This document shows, piece after piece, positions 53,701 to 61,331 of a stretch of 64,000 nt of DNA. The position numbers were made by a program, and so were the translations under genes. The stretch comes from Actinorugispora endophytica (GTDB lineage Bacteria > Actinomycetota > Actinomycetes > Streptosporangiales > Streptosporangiaceae), in the NCBI RefSeq assembly GCF_004363075.1, contig NZ_SNYN01000026.1, positions 1 through 64,000 of the forward strand. Reading direction: 5' to 3'. Below the pieces are notes generated by a model. It worked only from the letters and a program-made list of their open reading frames with translations, was not told the origin of the DNA and made no database searches. Numbering within the stretch: the first letter of the stretch is position 1; every line of letters begins with the position of its first letter.

Positions 53701-54099
53701 ATGCGCATCGGCGAACTCGCGAAACAGGCGGGGGTCAGTCCCCGGACTCTGCGTTACTACGAGTCCCGGGGGCTTCTTCCCGACCACCGCGCGGCCAACG
53801 GGTACCGCGTGTACGACAGCGGCGACCTGCGGCTCGTGAAGCAGATCCGCGCTCTCCAGGAGTTCGGGTTCGACCTCGAGGAGACCAGGCCCTTCGTGGA
53901 GTGCCTGCGGGCGGGGTATCCGGCCGGGGACTCCTGTCCCGACTCGCTCGACGTCTACCGGGGCAAACTCGCCGAACTCGACGCGCTGATCGGCCGGTTG
54001 CGGACCGTGCGCGCGGAGGTCGAGGCGCAGCTGGCAAGGGCGGAGGCGCAGTTGTCGGACGCGTCCGAGCCGCAGTGCGAACGAGGGGGAGGACGATGA
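53701..54099 (+). CDS. MerR family regulator, thiol-type candidate
   Basis: A 132-residue MerR protein: winged helix (MRIGELAKQAGVSPRTLRYY, GLLPDHRAANGYRVYDSGD), a coiled dimerisation helix and a short effector region. Cysteines at VECLRAGYPAGDSCPDS (about 76 and 87) and near the C-terminus (EPQC) lie where MerR metal or redox sensors place theirs. It overlaps the thioredoxin gene by ATGA, so a thiol-redox sensing role is likely. It probably activates its own leaderless promoter. Confidence 0.9.
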   Translation: MRIGELAKQAGVSPRTLRYYESRGLLPDHRAANGYRVYDSGDLRLVKQIRALQEFGFDLEETRPFVECLRAGYPAGDSCPDSLDVYRGKLAELDALIGRLRTVRAEVEAQLARAEAQLSDASEPQCERGGGR

Positions 54100-54428
54100 T
54101 CGGAACGACGGGCGTGGGCGAGGTCACGGACGGGACCTTCGAGGGCGAGGTGGTGAAGGCGGACCTCCCCGTACTGGTGCAGTTCACCGCCGCCTGGTGC
54201 CCCTCGTGCCGGCAGATGGCGCCGGTGCTGAGCGCGGTCGCCGAGCAGGAGGGCGCCCGGATGAAGGTCGTCCGGATCGACGTGGACGCCAGCCCCGGCA
54301 CCCCGGCCCGCCACGGTGTGCTGGCCATACCCACGCTGATGGTCTTCCGCGGCGGCGAGGCGGTGAAGTCGCTGGTGGGCGCCCGGACCCAGCGACGGCT
54401 CCTCCGCGAGATCGAGGACGTGCTCTGA
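54096..54428 (+). CDS. Thioredoxin-fold protein, WCPSC active site
   Basis: A 110-residue thioredoxin. The strand-turn VLVQFTAAWCPSCRQMAPVL has the active site CPSC in place of the usual CGPC, and the cis-proline is in IPTLMVF. A CPSC site changes redox potential and suggests a specialised partner. It is a cytoplasmic dithiol oxidoreductase, translationally coupled to the MerR gene. Confidence 0.92.
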   Translation: MIGTTGVGEVTDGTFEGEVVKADLPVLVQFTAAWCPSCRQMAPVLSAVAEQEGARMKVVRIDVDASPGTPARHGVLAIPTLMVFRGGEAVKSLVGARTQRRLLREIEDVL

Positions 54429-54534
54429 CTCCCCGGCCGGGCTTTCCGCGAGTCGGGTGGTCGCCTCCTGCCGTGTCCCGTCGACCGGACGCGGCAGGAG
54501 GCCGGGGCCGTCCCCGCCGCACGGGGGCGCGGTC

Positions 54535-55389
54535 TCAGTCGGCCGTGCGGCTCAGGGCCTCCCACCGGGCGTGCTCGTCGAGGCGGGCCCGGAGCAGCTG
54601 GACCGCCTGGTCGTAGGCGAGTCCGCCCAGGATGAGGCGCCGGGGCGGCTCGGCCATGTCCACGACCTCCATCACCGCCGGGGCGGCCTTCTCCGGCGCG
54701 GCGTCGACGCCCTCGCTCCACATCTCGGCCATGCGGGCGCGCAGCGGGGCGTACGCCTCGTTCTCCGCGGTGGCCGTGGTGCCCTGGGTGAACAGGCCGG
54801 TCTCGTAGCCGCCGGGCTGGACGATGGTGACCTTGACGCCGAAGTCCGCGACCTCCATGGCCATGGCCTCGCTGATCGAGTCCAGCGCGGCCTTGCCCGC
54901 GCCGTACAGGCCGACGGTGGCGAACCCCCCGGTCGACCCCATCGACGTCACCTGCAGGATGTGCCCCGACCCCTGCTCGCGCAGGTGCGGGACGACGGCC
55001 TGGAACACCCACAGCGCGCCGAGGAGGTTGACGTCCAGGTGCGCCCTGACCTGCTCCTCGGTGGCCTCCTCGAGCATTCCGTAGAGGAAGCCGCCCGCGT
55101 TGTTGACGACGACGTCCAGGCGGCCGAACGCGGCGACGGCCCGCTCCACCCCGGCCATGACCGCGGCGCGGTCGGCCACGTCCAGGGGGAAGGCGACGAG
55201 GCGCCCGTCGTGCGCGGCGACCAGGTCGTCCAAGGGGGTGACGTCGCGGGCCACGCCCACGACGCGGTCGCCCCGGTCGAGCGCGGCCTCGGCGAAGACC
55301 CGGCCCAGGCCCCGGGAGGCCCCGGTGACGAACCAGACGCGACCGGAGGCGTCGGGGCGGGCGGTGGAGCGGGCGGCGGCGGTGGTCAT
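54535..55389 (-). CDS. SDR family oxidoreductase
   Basis: A 284-residue classical SDR: FVTGASRGLGRVFAEAAL (about residues 19-36), NNAG, a serine region VTSMGSTGG and the YGAGK active site, followed by VQPGGYETGLF. The substrate is unknown. ATG 55389 is chosen for AGGAGAAC just upstream. It is divergent from a TetR gene with two palindromic operators between them. Confidence 0.93.
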   Translation of the reverse strand: MTTAAARSTARPDASGRVWFVTGASRGLGRVFAEAALDRGDRVVGVARDVTPLDDLVAAHDGRLVAFPLDVADRAAVMAGVERAVAAFGRLDVVVNNAGGFLYGMLEEATEEQVRAHLDVNLLGALWVFQAVVPHLREQGSGHILQVTSMGSTGGFATVGLYGAGKAALDSISEAMAMEVADFGVKVTIVQPGGYETGLFTQGTTATAENEAYAPLRARMAEMWSEGVDAAPEKAAPAVMEVVDMAEPPRRLILGGLAYDQAVQLLRARLDEHARWEALSRTAD

Positions 55390-55421
55390 GGTTCTCCTCG
55401 ACAGACTTCGACACTCAAGCG

Positions 55422-55493
55422 AGACGAGACGGTTCGTTTCGTCTTGACCAAGGATGCACCCGCGCCGCCCCTTCGTCAAGACGAGACGTCTCG
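55422..55493. promoter_or_regulatory. Two TetR operators in the SDR/TetR divergon
   Basis: Site 1: AGACGAGACG-GTT-CGTTTCGTCT (55422-55444), 9 of 10 arm positions paired. Site 2: CGAGACGTCTCG (55482-55493), a perfect 12-bp palindrome inside AAGACGAGACG. Both share the AAGACGA(G/A)ACG half-site. Site 2 overlaps the -10 region of the TetR gene (TATCCT, 55501-55506) closely, and site 1 lies by the SDR start. Confidence 0.7.
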
Positions 55494-55513
55494 ACTCGTT
55501 TATCCTTTGCTCC

Positions 55514-56131
55514 GTGACACCGAACAAGACACCGGGCACCCCCCGCCGCAACGACCGGTCCCGCCGCGCGATCCTGGACGCCGCCCGCGAACTCGTCGCC
55601 GAGAAGGGATACGCCAAGCTGACGATCGAGGCCATCGCCGCCCGCGCCGGAGTGGGCAAGCAGACCATCTACCGCTGGTGGCCCTCCAAGGGCGCGGTCC
55701 TGCTCGACTCCGTGCTGGCGCTGAGCCAGAACGGGGAGGGGGAAGGGGCGGAGCAGGCCATCACGCTGCCCGACACCGGCGACGTCGAAGCCGACCTCAA
55801 GGCCCTCATGCGCGCCACCGCGGCGGAGTTCTCCGACCCGTCCTTCGAAGCCCCCATCCGGGCGCTCAACAGCGAGATCGCCAACGACCCCGACCTGGCC
55901 GCCGTCTACGCGGAACAGGTGGCGGCCCCGGTGGAGGAGGCCAAGCGGGAGCGCCTGCGCAGCGCCCGGCGCGCCGGGCAGATCGCCGCCGACACCGACC
56001 TCGACCTCTTCCTCGACATGCTCTACTCCCCTCTGTACCAGCGCTGGCTGCTGCGCTCGGGGGAGCTGACCCCGCAGTACACCGACCGCCTGGTCGAGGC
56101 GGTGCTGAGGGCGTTCCCTCCCGCGAAGTGA
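55514..56131 (+). CDS. TetR/AcrR family transcriptional regulator
   Basis: A 205-residue repressor with a typical N-terminal helix-turn-helix (RRAILDAARELVAEKGYAKLT, IAARAGVGKQTIYRWWPSKG) and a TetR_C-type ligand domain. GTG 55514 lies 8 bp after TATCCT, fitting a leaderless mRNA. It likely represses the divergent SDR and itself through the two operators. Confidence 0.92.
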   Translation: MTPNKTPGTPRRNDRSRRAILDAARELVAEKGYAKLTIEAIAARAGVGKQTIYRWWPSKGAVLLDSVLALSQNGEGEGAEQAITLPDTGDVEADLKALMRATAAEFSDPSFEAPIRALNSEIANDPDLAAVYAEQVAAPVEEAKRERLRSARRAGQIAADTDLDLFLDMLYSPLYQRWLLRSGELTPQYTDRLVEAVLRAFPPAK

Positions 56132-56214
56132 GTGGAGCGGTCCGCGCGAGGCCCCGGGGGTGCTAAAAGGGAGGGCAGAAGTGACGGTCGGACGAAGAGG
56201 CTAGGAGCAGCCGA

Positions 56215-57894
56215 ATGCATTCCGGGGTGGTACTGGCCGAGCGGTACCGGTTGGATCGGCAGTTGGGCCAGGGCGGGATGGGGGAGGTCTGGGAGGGGTT
56301 CGACCCGCAGCTCCACCGGCCCGTCGCCGTCAAACTCCTCTCCTCGGCGCTGGGGGAGGAGGAGGCCCTGGTGCGGCGCTTCCAGCAGGAGGCGCGCATC
56401 GCGGCCAACATCCAGCACCCCGGGATCGCCGCGGTGTTCGACTTCGGACGCCACGAGGGCCGGCTGTTCCTGGTCATGGAACTGATGCGCGGCCGCGACC
56501 TGGCCGCGGTCCTGGCCGGGAACCCCGACGGCCTGCCGGTCGAGCAGGTGGTGTCGATCGCGACCCAGGCGGCCGACGCCCTGCAGGCCGCGCACGCCCA
56601 GCGGGTGGTGCACCGCGACATCAAACCCGCCAACCTGTTCCTGCTCGACACCGGGCACGTCAAGATCTGCGACTTCGGGGTCGCCCGGCTCTCCGACGCC
56701 ACCACCCAGCTCACCGCGGTCGGGTCGACGCTGGGAACCCCGGCGTTCATGCCCCCCGAGCAGTGGAGCAACGACAACGTCGGCGAGCACAGCGACGTCT
56801 ACGCCTTCGGCTGCGTCCTCCACGCACTGCTGACCGGCGGAGTCCCCTTCACCGGAAGCCTCCCCTCGCTGATGGGGCAGCACCTCACCAAGCCCCCGCC
56901 CTCCATCCGGACCACCCGTCCCGACGTTCCCGAGGCACTGGACGAGCTCGTCGGCCGGCTGATGGCCAAGGACCCCGCCGACCGGCCGTCCAGCAGCGGC
57001 CTCGACGCGCTGATCCGCCGGGCCGCGCACCCGGCCGGTCCCGTGGAGGACCTCCCCCCGACGCGGATCCAGGCCCCCGCGCCGCCGCCGGAGGACACCG
57101 GCCGGTCCGCCCCCACGGCGCCGCCCCCCTCGGCGCCCGCCGGGGAAGGCGCGCCCCCGCGGCAGCCCGCCCCCGCGGACGAGGACCCCGCCACCCTGTT
57201 CGACCGCGGCCTCCGGCTCCGCGAGCGCGGCGACGTGGCGGAGGCCGAGCAGTGGTACCGGCGCGCCGCCGAGACCGGGCACACCGACGCCATGTTCACC
57301 CTCGGGCTCCTGCACAGGGACCGCGGCGACGCGGCCGGGGCCGAGCAGTGGTACCGCGGCGCGGCCGACAGCGGCGACACCGACGCCATGGCCAACCTCG
57401 GCGACCTGCTCAAAGAGCGCGGCGACGTGGCGGAGGCCGAGCAGTGGTACCGGCGCGCCGCCGAGACCGGGCACACCGGTTCCATGGCCGCCCTCGGGAA
57501 CCTGCTGTACAAGAGGGGGGACGCGGCCGGGGCCGAGCAGTGGTGGCGCCGCGCCGCCGAGACCGGGCACGCCCGCGCCATGGGACTCCTCGGCGACCTG
57601 CTCGACGGGCGCGGGGACGCGGCCGGGGCCGAGCAGTGGTACCGGCGCGCCGCCGAGACCGGGCACGTCGACGCCATGGCCGCGCTGGGAGGCCTGCTCG
57701 AGCACCGCAGGGACATGGCCGGAGCCGAGCACTGGTACCGGCTCGCCGCGCAGGCCGGCGACATCGACACCATGGTCACCCTCGGCAACCTGCTGAACGG
57801 GCGGGGCAGCGCGGCCGAGGCCCGGTACTGGTGGCGCCGCGCGTCCGAGACCGGCAACGCCCGCGCCGTGAACAGCCCGGGAATCCCCCGGTAG
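56215..57894 (+). CDS. Ser/Thr protein kinase with Sel1-like repeats
   Basis: A 559-residue soluble Hanks-type kinase. The kinase domain is at about residues 8-275: LGQGGMGEVWEG glycine loop, Lys40 in VAVKLL, catalytic HRDIKPANLF (about 137), DFG (about 151) and PPEQ in place of APE. A Pro-rich linker (about 285-330) leads to six or seven 36-residue Sel1-type repeats (each near GDAAGAEQWYRRAAETGHTDAM), about 330-555, for partner binding. There is no transmembrane helix, unlike PknB. ATG 56215 follows GGAGCAGCCGA. A stem-loop repeat lies just downstream. Confidence 0.93.
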   Translation: MHSGVVLAERYRLDRQLGQGGMGEVWEGFDPQLHRPVAVKLLSSALGEEEALVRRFQQEARIAANIQHPGIAAVFDFGRHEGRLFLVMELMRGRDLAAVLAGNPDGLPVEQVVSIATQAADALQAAHAQRVVHRDIKPANLFLLDTGHVKICDFGVARLSDATTQLTAVGSTLGTPAFMPPEQWSNDNVGEHSDVYAFGCVLHALLTGGVPFTGSLPSLMGQHLTKPPPSIRTTRPDVPEALDELVGRLMAKDPADRPSSSGLDALIRRAAHPAGPVEDLPPTRIQAPAPPPEDTGRSAPTAPPPSAPAGEGAPPRQPAPADEDPATLFDRGLRLRERGDVAEAEQWYRRAAETGHTDAMFTLGLLHRDRGDAAGAEQWYRGAADSGDTDAMANLGDLLKERGDVAEAEQWYRRAAETGHTGSMAALGNLLYKRGDAAGAEQWWRRAAETGHARAMGLLGDLLDGRGDAAGAEQWYRRAAETGHVDAMAALGGLLEHRRDMAGAEHWYRLAAQAGDIDTMVTLGNLLNGRGSAAEARYWWRRASETGNARAVNSPGIPR

Positions 57895-57912
57895 GCGCCG
57901 GACCGCCCCCGC

Positions 57913-57980
57913 TCGGAATGATCATGGGTTTTCCGCCCTTCCAGGCCCCGGAACGGGCGGAAAGCCCACGACCGCCAACG
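57913..57980 (+). repeat. Solo stem-loop repeat after the kinase gene
   Basis: A copy of the second MITE stem-loop: TCGGAATGATC, GGGTTTTCCGCCC, a GGAACGGGCGGAAAGCCC return arm and ACGACCG. It has no MITE termini. Probably serves as a terminator between the kinase and the convergent DoxX operon. Confidence 0.65.
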
Positions 57981-58025
57981 CCATGGGTGACGCCGGCGGA
58001 CATGTCCGTGGCGTCCAGGCCCGAG

Positions 58026-58388
58026 TCATGAACCGGCCGCCAGGTGAGTCATGTGGGTGACCGCCGCGGCCGAGAGGAGCAGGTACAGCCCCGGGAAGGC
58101 GATGTTGTGGAAGACCCGGGCCCGGACGTGGGCAACGACGGCGCCGACGAAGAAGAGAACCAGCCCGATGCCGGCGGCGACGCCCACCCAGGTCCACGCG
58201 CTCAGACCGACGACGAGCCCGACCGCGCCGGCCAGCTTCAGCGTCGCGAGGTAGGGCAGGGCGCTTTCGGGAACGCGCACCTCGGCTGAGTTCCTCTGCA
58301 CGAATCCCGCCTTGGCGTAGTCGGCGACAGCGATAAGGGCGTTGGCCACGACGCACAGAACGGTGGCGGCGAAGAGGACCGCTGTCAT
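58026..58388 (-). CDS. DoxX-like membrane protein
   Basis: A 120-residue protein with four hydrophobic helices, fitting the DoxX-like family (AVLFAATVLCVVANALIAVADYAK, LKLAGAVGLVVGLS, HNIAFPGLYLLLSAA). Family members are linked to redox or organic hydroperoxide stress. ATG 58388 overlaps the upstream gene stop (ATGA). It is the second gene of an operon with an ECF41-type promoter, so the sigma factor divergent to it is the likely activator. Confidence 0.83.
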   Translation of the reverse strand: MTAVLFAATVLCVVANALIAVADYAKAGFVQRNSAEVRVPESALPYLATLKLAGAVGLVVGLSAWTWVGVAAGIGLVLFFVGAVVAHVRARVFHNIAFPGLYLLLSAAAVTHMTHLAAGS

Positions 58389-58681
58389 GCCGAGCACCCG
58401 CCCGACACCGTGCACGGGCGTGGCTCCGGTTCACCGCCGGTCTGGTCGGCCGGCCGGCTCCTGAAGGCGGCTGCGGCGGGGATCGACGGCAGTGGGTCTC
58501 CCGCTCCGTCGGCGGGCTCGGGAATCAGGGTGGACTCCGGTTCGTCGGCCGCGCGCGGCGCTGTGTACCGCGTCGCCTGCGGGGCAGCCGCGCGCACGGC
58601 GTCGAACAAGGACCCGGTCTGCTTCGCGACTGCCAGGACGCGTTCGTGCGTGGCGCGGAACCGGACTGTCTGTACGCTCAT
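58385..58681 (-). CDS. Small hypothetical protein, ECF41 target candidate
   Basis: A 98-residue protein (MSVQTVRFRATHERV at the start, then LFDAVRAAAPQATRYTAPRAADEP). The pattern resembles small actinobacterial proteins with a ferredoxin-like fold, but it is not recognised with certainty and its C-terminus (TVSGGCSA) may be altered. ATG 58681 is the first gene after the ECF41-type promoter and is coupled to the DoxX-like gene. Confidence 0.6.
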   Translation of the reverse strand: MSVQTVRFRATHERVLAVAKQTGSLFDAVRAAAPQATRYTAPRAADEPESTLIPEPADGAGDPLPSIPAAAAFRSRPADQTGGEPEPRPCTVSGGCSA

Positions 58682-58739
58682 CGGCAGGCATCTCCTCATG
58701 AGGCTTGTCGGACGGGAGGTTTGCGGTCTCATCCGTCCC

Positions 58740-58766
58740 GACGCCTGCTGCCTGGGAAAGGTGACA
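58740..58766 (-). promoter_or_regulatory. ECF41-type promoter for the DoxX operon
   Basis: On the minus strand TGTCACC (58760-58766), 16-bp spacer and CGTC (58740-58743) match the ECF41 consensus TGTCACA-N16-CGTC with one mismatch. It drives the 98-aa/DoxX operon and overlaps the leader of the ECF41 gene itself. Confidence 0.75.
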
Positions 58767-58770
58767 TCCG

Positions 58771-59628
58771 GTGATGCCGAACATGGATTTCGAAGCGGTG
58801 AGGCCGCAGCTGACAGCGGTGGCGTTCCGGCTGCTCGGCTCCGTCCACGACGCTGAAGACGCTGTGCAGAACACCTGGCTCAAAGCATCGGCCGCGGACA
58901 CCGGAAACCTCCGCAACCCGGCCGCGTGGTTGACGACCGTGCTCACCCGTGTGTGCCTCGACGAGCTGCGCAAGCGTCACCGCCGCCACGAGGAGCCGCT
59001 GCTCGCGGACATGCTTCCCGCCGAGAGCATCGCGGCGGACGAGCGTTACCTCCAGCAAGAGGACGTCTCTCGCGCGTTGATGGTCGTCCTCGACCGGCTG
59101 ACACCCGCCCAACGCGCCGCGTACGTGCTGCACGACCTGTTCGATGTTCCGTTCCGCGAGGTGGCGGAGACTCTCCGCACCAGCGTGGAAAACGCCAAGA
59201 AGCACGCCAGCCGAGCACGCAGACGACTCGAGCAGGCCGAACCGGCGCCGTCTGTGACCACTGCCGATCATGCCGTCGTGGAGGCGTTCCTCGCCGCGGC
59301 CGCCGGTGGCGACGTCAACCGGATGATCGCCCTGATGACCGACGACTGTGTGCGCACCGCTGACGCCGCCCTCCTCCCGCCTGGCGTGCCGAAGGTCGTC
59401 ACCGGTGCCCATGCTGTGGCCACGGAGACGTCGTTGTTCGTCGACCGGATCCGCGCCAGCGCGCCGATGCTCATCGGCAGCCGACCGGTCAACGTCATCG
59501 CCCCCGGTGGTCACCTGCTCGCAGTGATCACCATCACCACCAGAGATCGACGCATCGCCCGGATCGACATCAGCCGGCGACGCGTTCACGGCGCCGTCCG
59601 GGGGGTCGGGACGGGCACGAGCCGTTGA
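58771..59628 (+). CDS. ECF41-type sigma factor (SigJ-like, SnoaL C-terminus)
   Basis: A 285-residue ECF sigma factor. Region 2 is at about 10-75 (VAFRLLGSVHDAEDAVQNTWLKA, NPAAWLTTVLTRVCLDELRKR), region 4 at about 105-160 (LDRLTPAQRAAYVLHDLFDVPFREVAETL), and the C-terminal ~115 residues are a SnoaL-like domain (AFLAAAAGGDVNRMIALMTDD) that takes the place of an anti-sigma factor in ECF41. GTG 58771 or ATG 58774 is the start (AAAGG upstream). Its own divergent target operon carries the matching promoter. Confidence 0.93.
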   Translation: MMPNMDFEAVRPQLTAVAFRLLGSVHDAEDAVQNTWLKASAADTGNLRNPAAWLTTVLTRVCLDELRKRHRRHEEPLLADMLPAESIAADERYLQQEDVSRALMVVLDRLTPAQRAAYVLHDLFDVPFREVAETLRTSVENAKKHASRARRRLEQAEPAPSVTTADHAVVEAFLAAAAGGDVNRMIALMTDDCVRTADAALLPPGVPKVVTGAHAVATETSLFVDRIRASAPMLIGSRPVNVIAPGGHLLAVITITTRDRRIARIDISRRRVHGAVRGVGTGTSR

Positions 59629-59808
59629 TCGAGTGATCCGTGTTCTCCGCGGCCTCCTCGAACCCAGTCACTGTGCGTGGCCGCTGGGGGCAGGTCCCTG
59701 CAGCCCGGGCGGTGGTCTCGTCGTGGAACCCCGGCGCCCCCGCGATGACCGGAGGGGGAGCCGCGTCCCAGGGGTCGACCCCGGGAACGGCGGCCCGCTC
59801 GCGCGCTC

Positions 59809-59825
59809 CTGACACGAGGTGTCAG
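59809..59825. promoter_or_regulatory. 7-bp-arm palindrome upstream of the DUF1697 gene
   Basis: CTGACAC-GAG-GTGTCAG is a perfect palindrome about 85 bp before the DUF1697 start in the otherwise gene-free interval 59629-59910. It is an operator candidate; the binding protein is unknown. Confidence 0.45.
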
Positions 59826-59910
59826 CTTTCCGCGCTACAAGAGGGCGGGACGCGCGGAAGGACGGGTGGAGCCCCACCCGGCGGGCGTCCTCGGGAGGAC
59901 GGGAGCGGTC

Positions 59911-60450
59911 ATGACCAGGTACGCGGCGCTGCTGCGCGGTGTCAACGTCGGCGGGAGCAACCGGATCGCGATGGCGGACCTGCGGGCGCTGCTGGAGGGG
60001 CTCGGGTACACCGGCGTCGCCACGCTGCTGCAGAGTGGAAACGCCGTGCTCACCGCCCCGGAGGGGTCCGCCGAGGCGGTGGCCGCCGACATCGAGGCCT
60101 GCCTGGCATCCGAACTGGGCCTGCCGGTCGCCGTCATGGTCCGCACCCGCGCGGACCTGCGCCGGGTCGTGGGGCACCTCCCGTTCCCGGTGCGCGACCC
60201 CGCCAAGTGCGCGGTGGCGTTCTTCGGCGAGGAGGTCGACCGCGAACGCCTCGCCGCCCTGGACCGCGCCGCGTCCGCCCCCGAGGAACTGGCCGCGGGC
60301 GAACGCGAGCTGTACCTGTACCTCCCCGACGGCCTTGGCCGCGCCAAGCTCCCGCCGCTGCTGGCCCGCCGCCTCGGCGCCCCCTTCACGATCCGCAACT
60401 GGGCCACCACGACCCGGCTGCTGGCCCTGGCCGAAGGCGTCGGCGGCTGA
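59911..60450 (+). CDS. DUF1697 family protein
   Basis: A 179-residue DUF1697 protein: YAALLRGVNVGGSNRIAMADLRALLEGLGYTGVATLLQSGN (in two parts) at the N-terminus, and RNWATTTRLLALA at the C-terminus, both typical. The function is unknown. ATG 59911 has GGGAG upstream. Confidence 0.92.
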   Translation: MTRYAALLRGVNVGGSNRIAMADLRALLEGLGYTGVATLLQSGNAVLTAPEGSAEAVAADIEACLASELGLPVAVMVRTRADLRRVVGHLPFPVRDPAKCAVAFFGEEVDRERLAALDRAASAPEELAAGERELYLYLPDGLGRAKLPPLLARRLGAPFTIRNWATTTRLLALAEGVGG

Positions 60451-60508
60451 AGGCCGCGCGCCCGGCCCGGGGCCGGTCCCGCCCCGCCCGGGACCGGGCG
60501 GGACCGGG

Positions 60509-61324
60509 TCAGGCGTCCCTGCACCGGAGAGCGAGAGCGGCGGCCCCCAGCGGCACGGCGGCGTAGAGCGCCAGCACGGCCAGCGCCTGCGGCGGTGACA
60601 GCAGCGCGTGGGAGAGCGTGCCGCTGAGCACACCGCTGACCTGGCCGACGAGTCCCGGCAGCAGCACCGCCGAAACCCGCTCGCTCCACGGCTCGGGAAG
60701 GTTGAGCGCGACGATCGGGAGCACGTACACCAGCACGACGACACCGATGACCGAGCCCGCCGTGGAACGCGAGACGGCCCCCAGCCCCGCTCCCGCCAGC
60801 GCGACGGCCGCCACCGCCGCCGCGGCGGCGAACAGCTCCGGGACCCCTTCGGACAGCGGCACCTCGTTGAATCCCATCGGCCGCTCCCCGGCGATCGCGC
60901 GGGTGGAGAAGAACGTGGCGGTCGCCGCCGCCAGACCGGCGGCCAGGGAAACGGCGGCGACGACCGCGGCCTTGGCCGCCAGGACCGGCCAGCGGCGCGG
61001 CACCGCCACCAGGCTCGACCGGATCGTCCCGGTCGCGTACTCCGACGTCACCACCAGCACCCCGAACACCCCGAAGCAGATCTGCAACGGCAACCCGATG
61101 ACGCTCACCAGCGAGGTGACGGAGAGCCCCGCCCTCTGGCCATCGGGCAGGCCGTCGTAGAGCGACGCGGAGTACCACGCCAGCGCCGCCATGAGCAGGG
61201 CCGACATCGCGGCCCCCGCCAGGACGTAGGAGAAGGAGCGGACCGAGCGGACCTTGACCCACTCCGCCCCCAGAACACCGGTCACGGTCCGCGCCCCCTC
61301 CGAGACACCGCCGACGGAAGTCAT
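60509..61324 (-). CDS. ABC-2 type permease 2
   Basis: A 271-residue membrane protein with six hydrophobic helices (GAEWVKVRSVRS at the start, GVFGVLVVTSEYATGTIRSSL in the middle, ALAVLALYAAVPLGAAALALR at the end). The ATGs and GAGG at the start put the ATG at 61324, 7 bp after the previous gene. It is the third gene of an ABC-2 export operon and a paralog of the second, with a 142-bp identical core. Confidence 0.88.
   Translation of the reverse strand: MTSVGGVSEGARTVTGVLGAEWVKVRSVRSFSYVLAGAAMSALLMAALAWYSASLYDGLPDGQRAGLSVTSLVSVIGLPLQICFGVFGVLVVTSEYATGTIRSSLVAVPRRWPVLAAKAAVVAAVSLAAGLAAATATFFSTRAIAGERPMGFNEVPLSEGVPELFAAAAAVAAVALAGAGLGAVSRSTAGSVIGVVVLVYVLPIVALNLPEPWSERVSAVLLPGLVGQVSGVLSGTLSHALLSPPQALAVLALYAAVPLGAAALALRCRDA
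60931..61072 (-). repeat. 142-bp block identical to 61742-61883 (copy A)
   Basis: This stretch of the ABC-2 permease gene is base-for-base identical to 61742-61883 in the neighbouring permease, while both flanks have diverged. It encodes VLVVTSEYATGTIRSSLVAV and the helix after it. Confidence 0.85.
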
Positions 61325-61331
61325 CAACACC

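Noticed and set aside
57190-57870. 108-bp DNA repeats considered as a possible CRISPR-like or satellite array
   Set aside because: They are in-frame Sel1 protein repeats inside the kinase gene, with no spacers.
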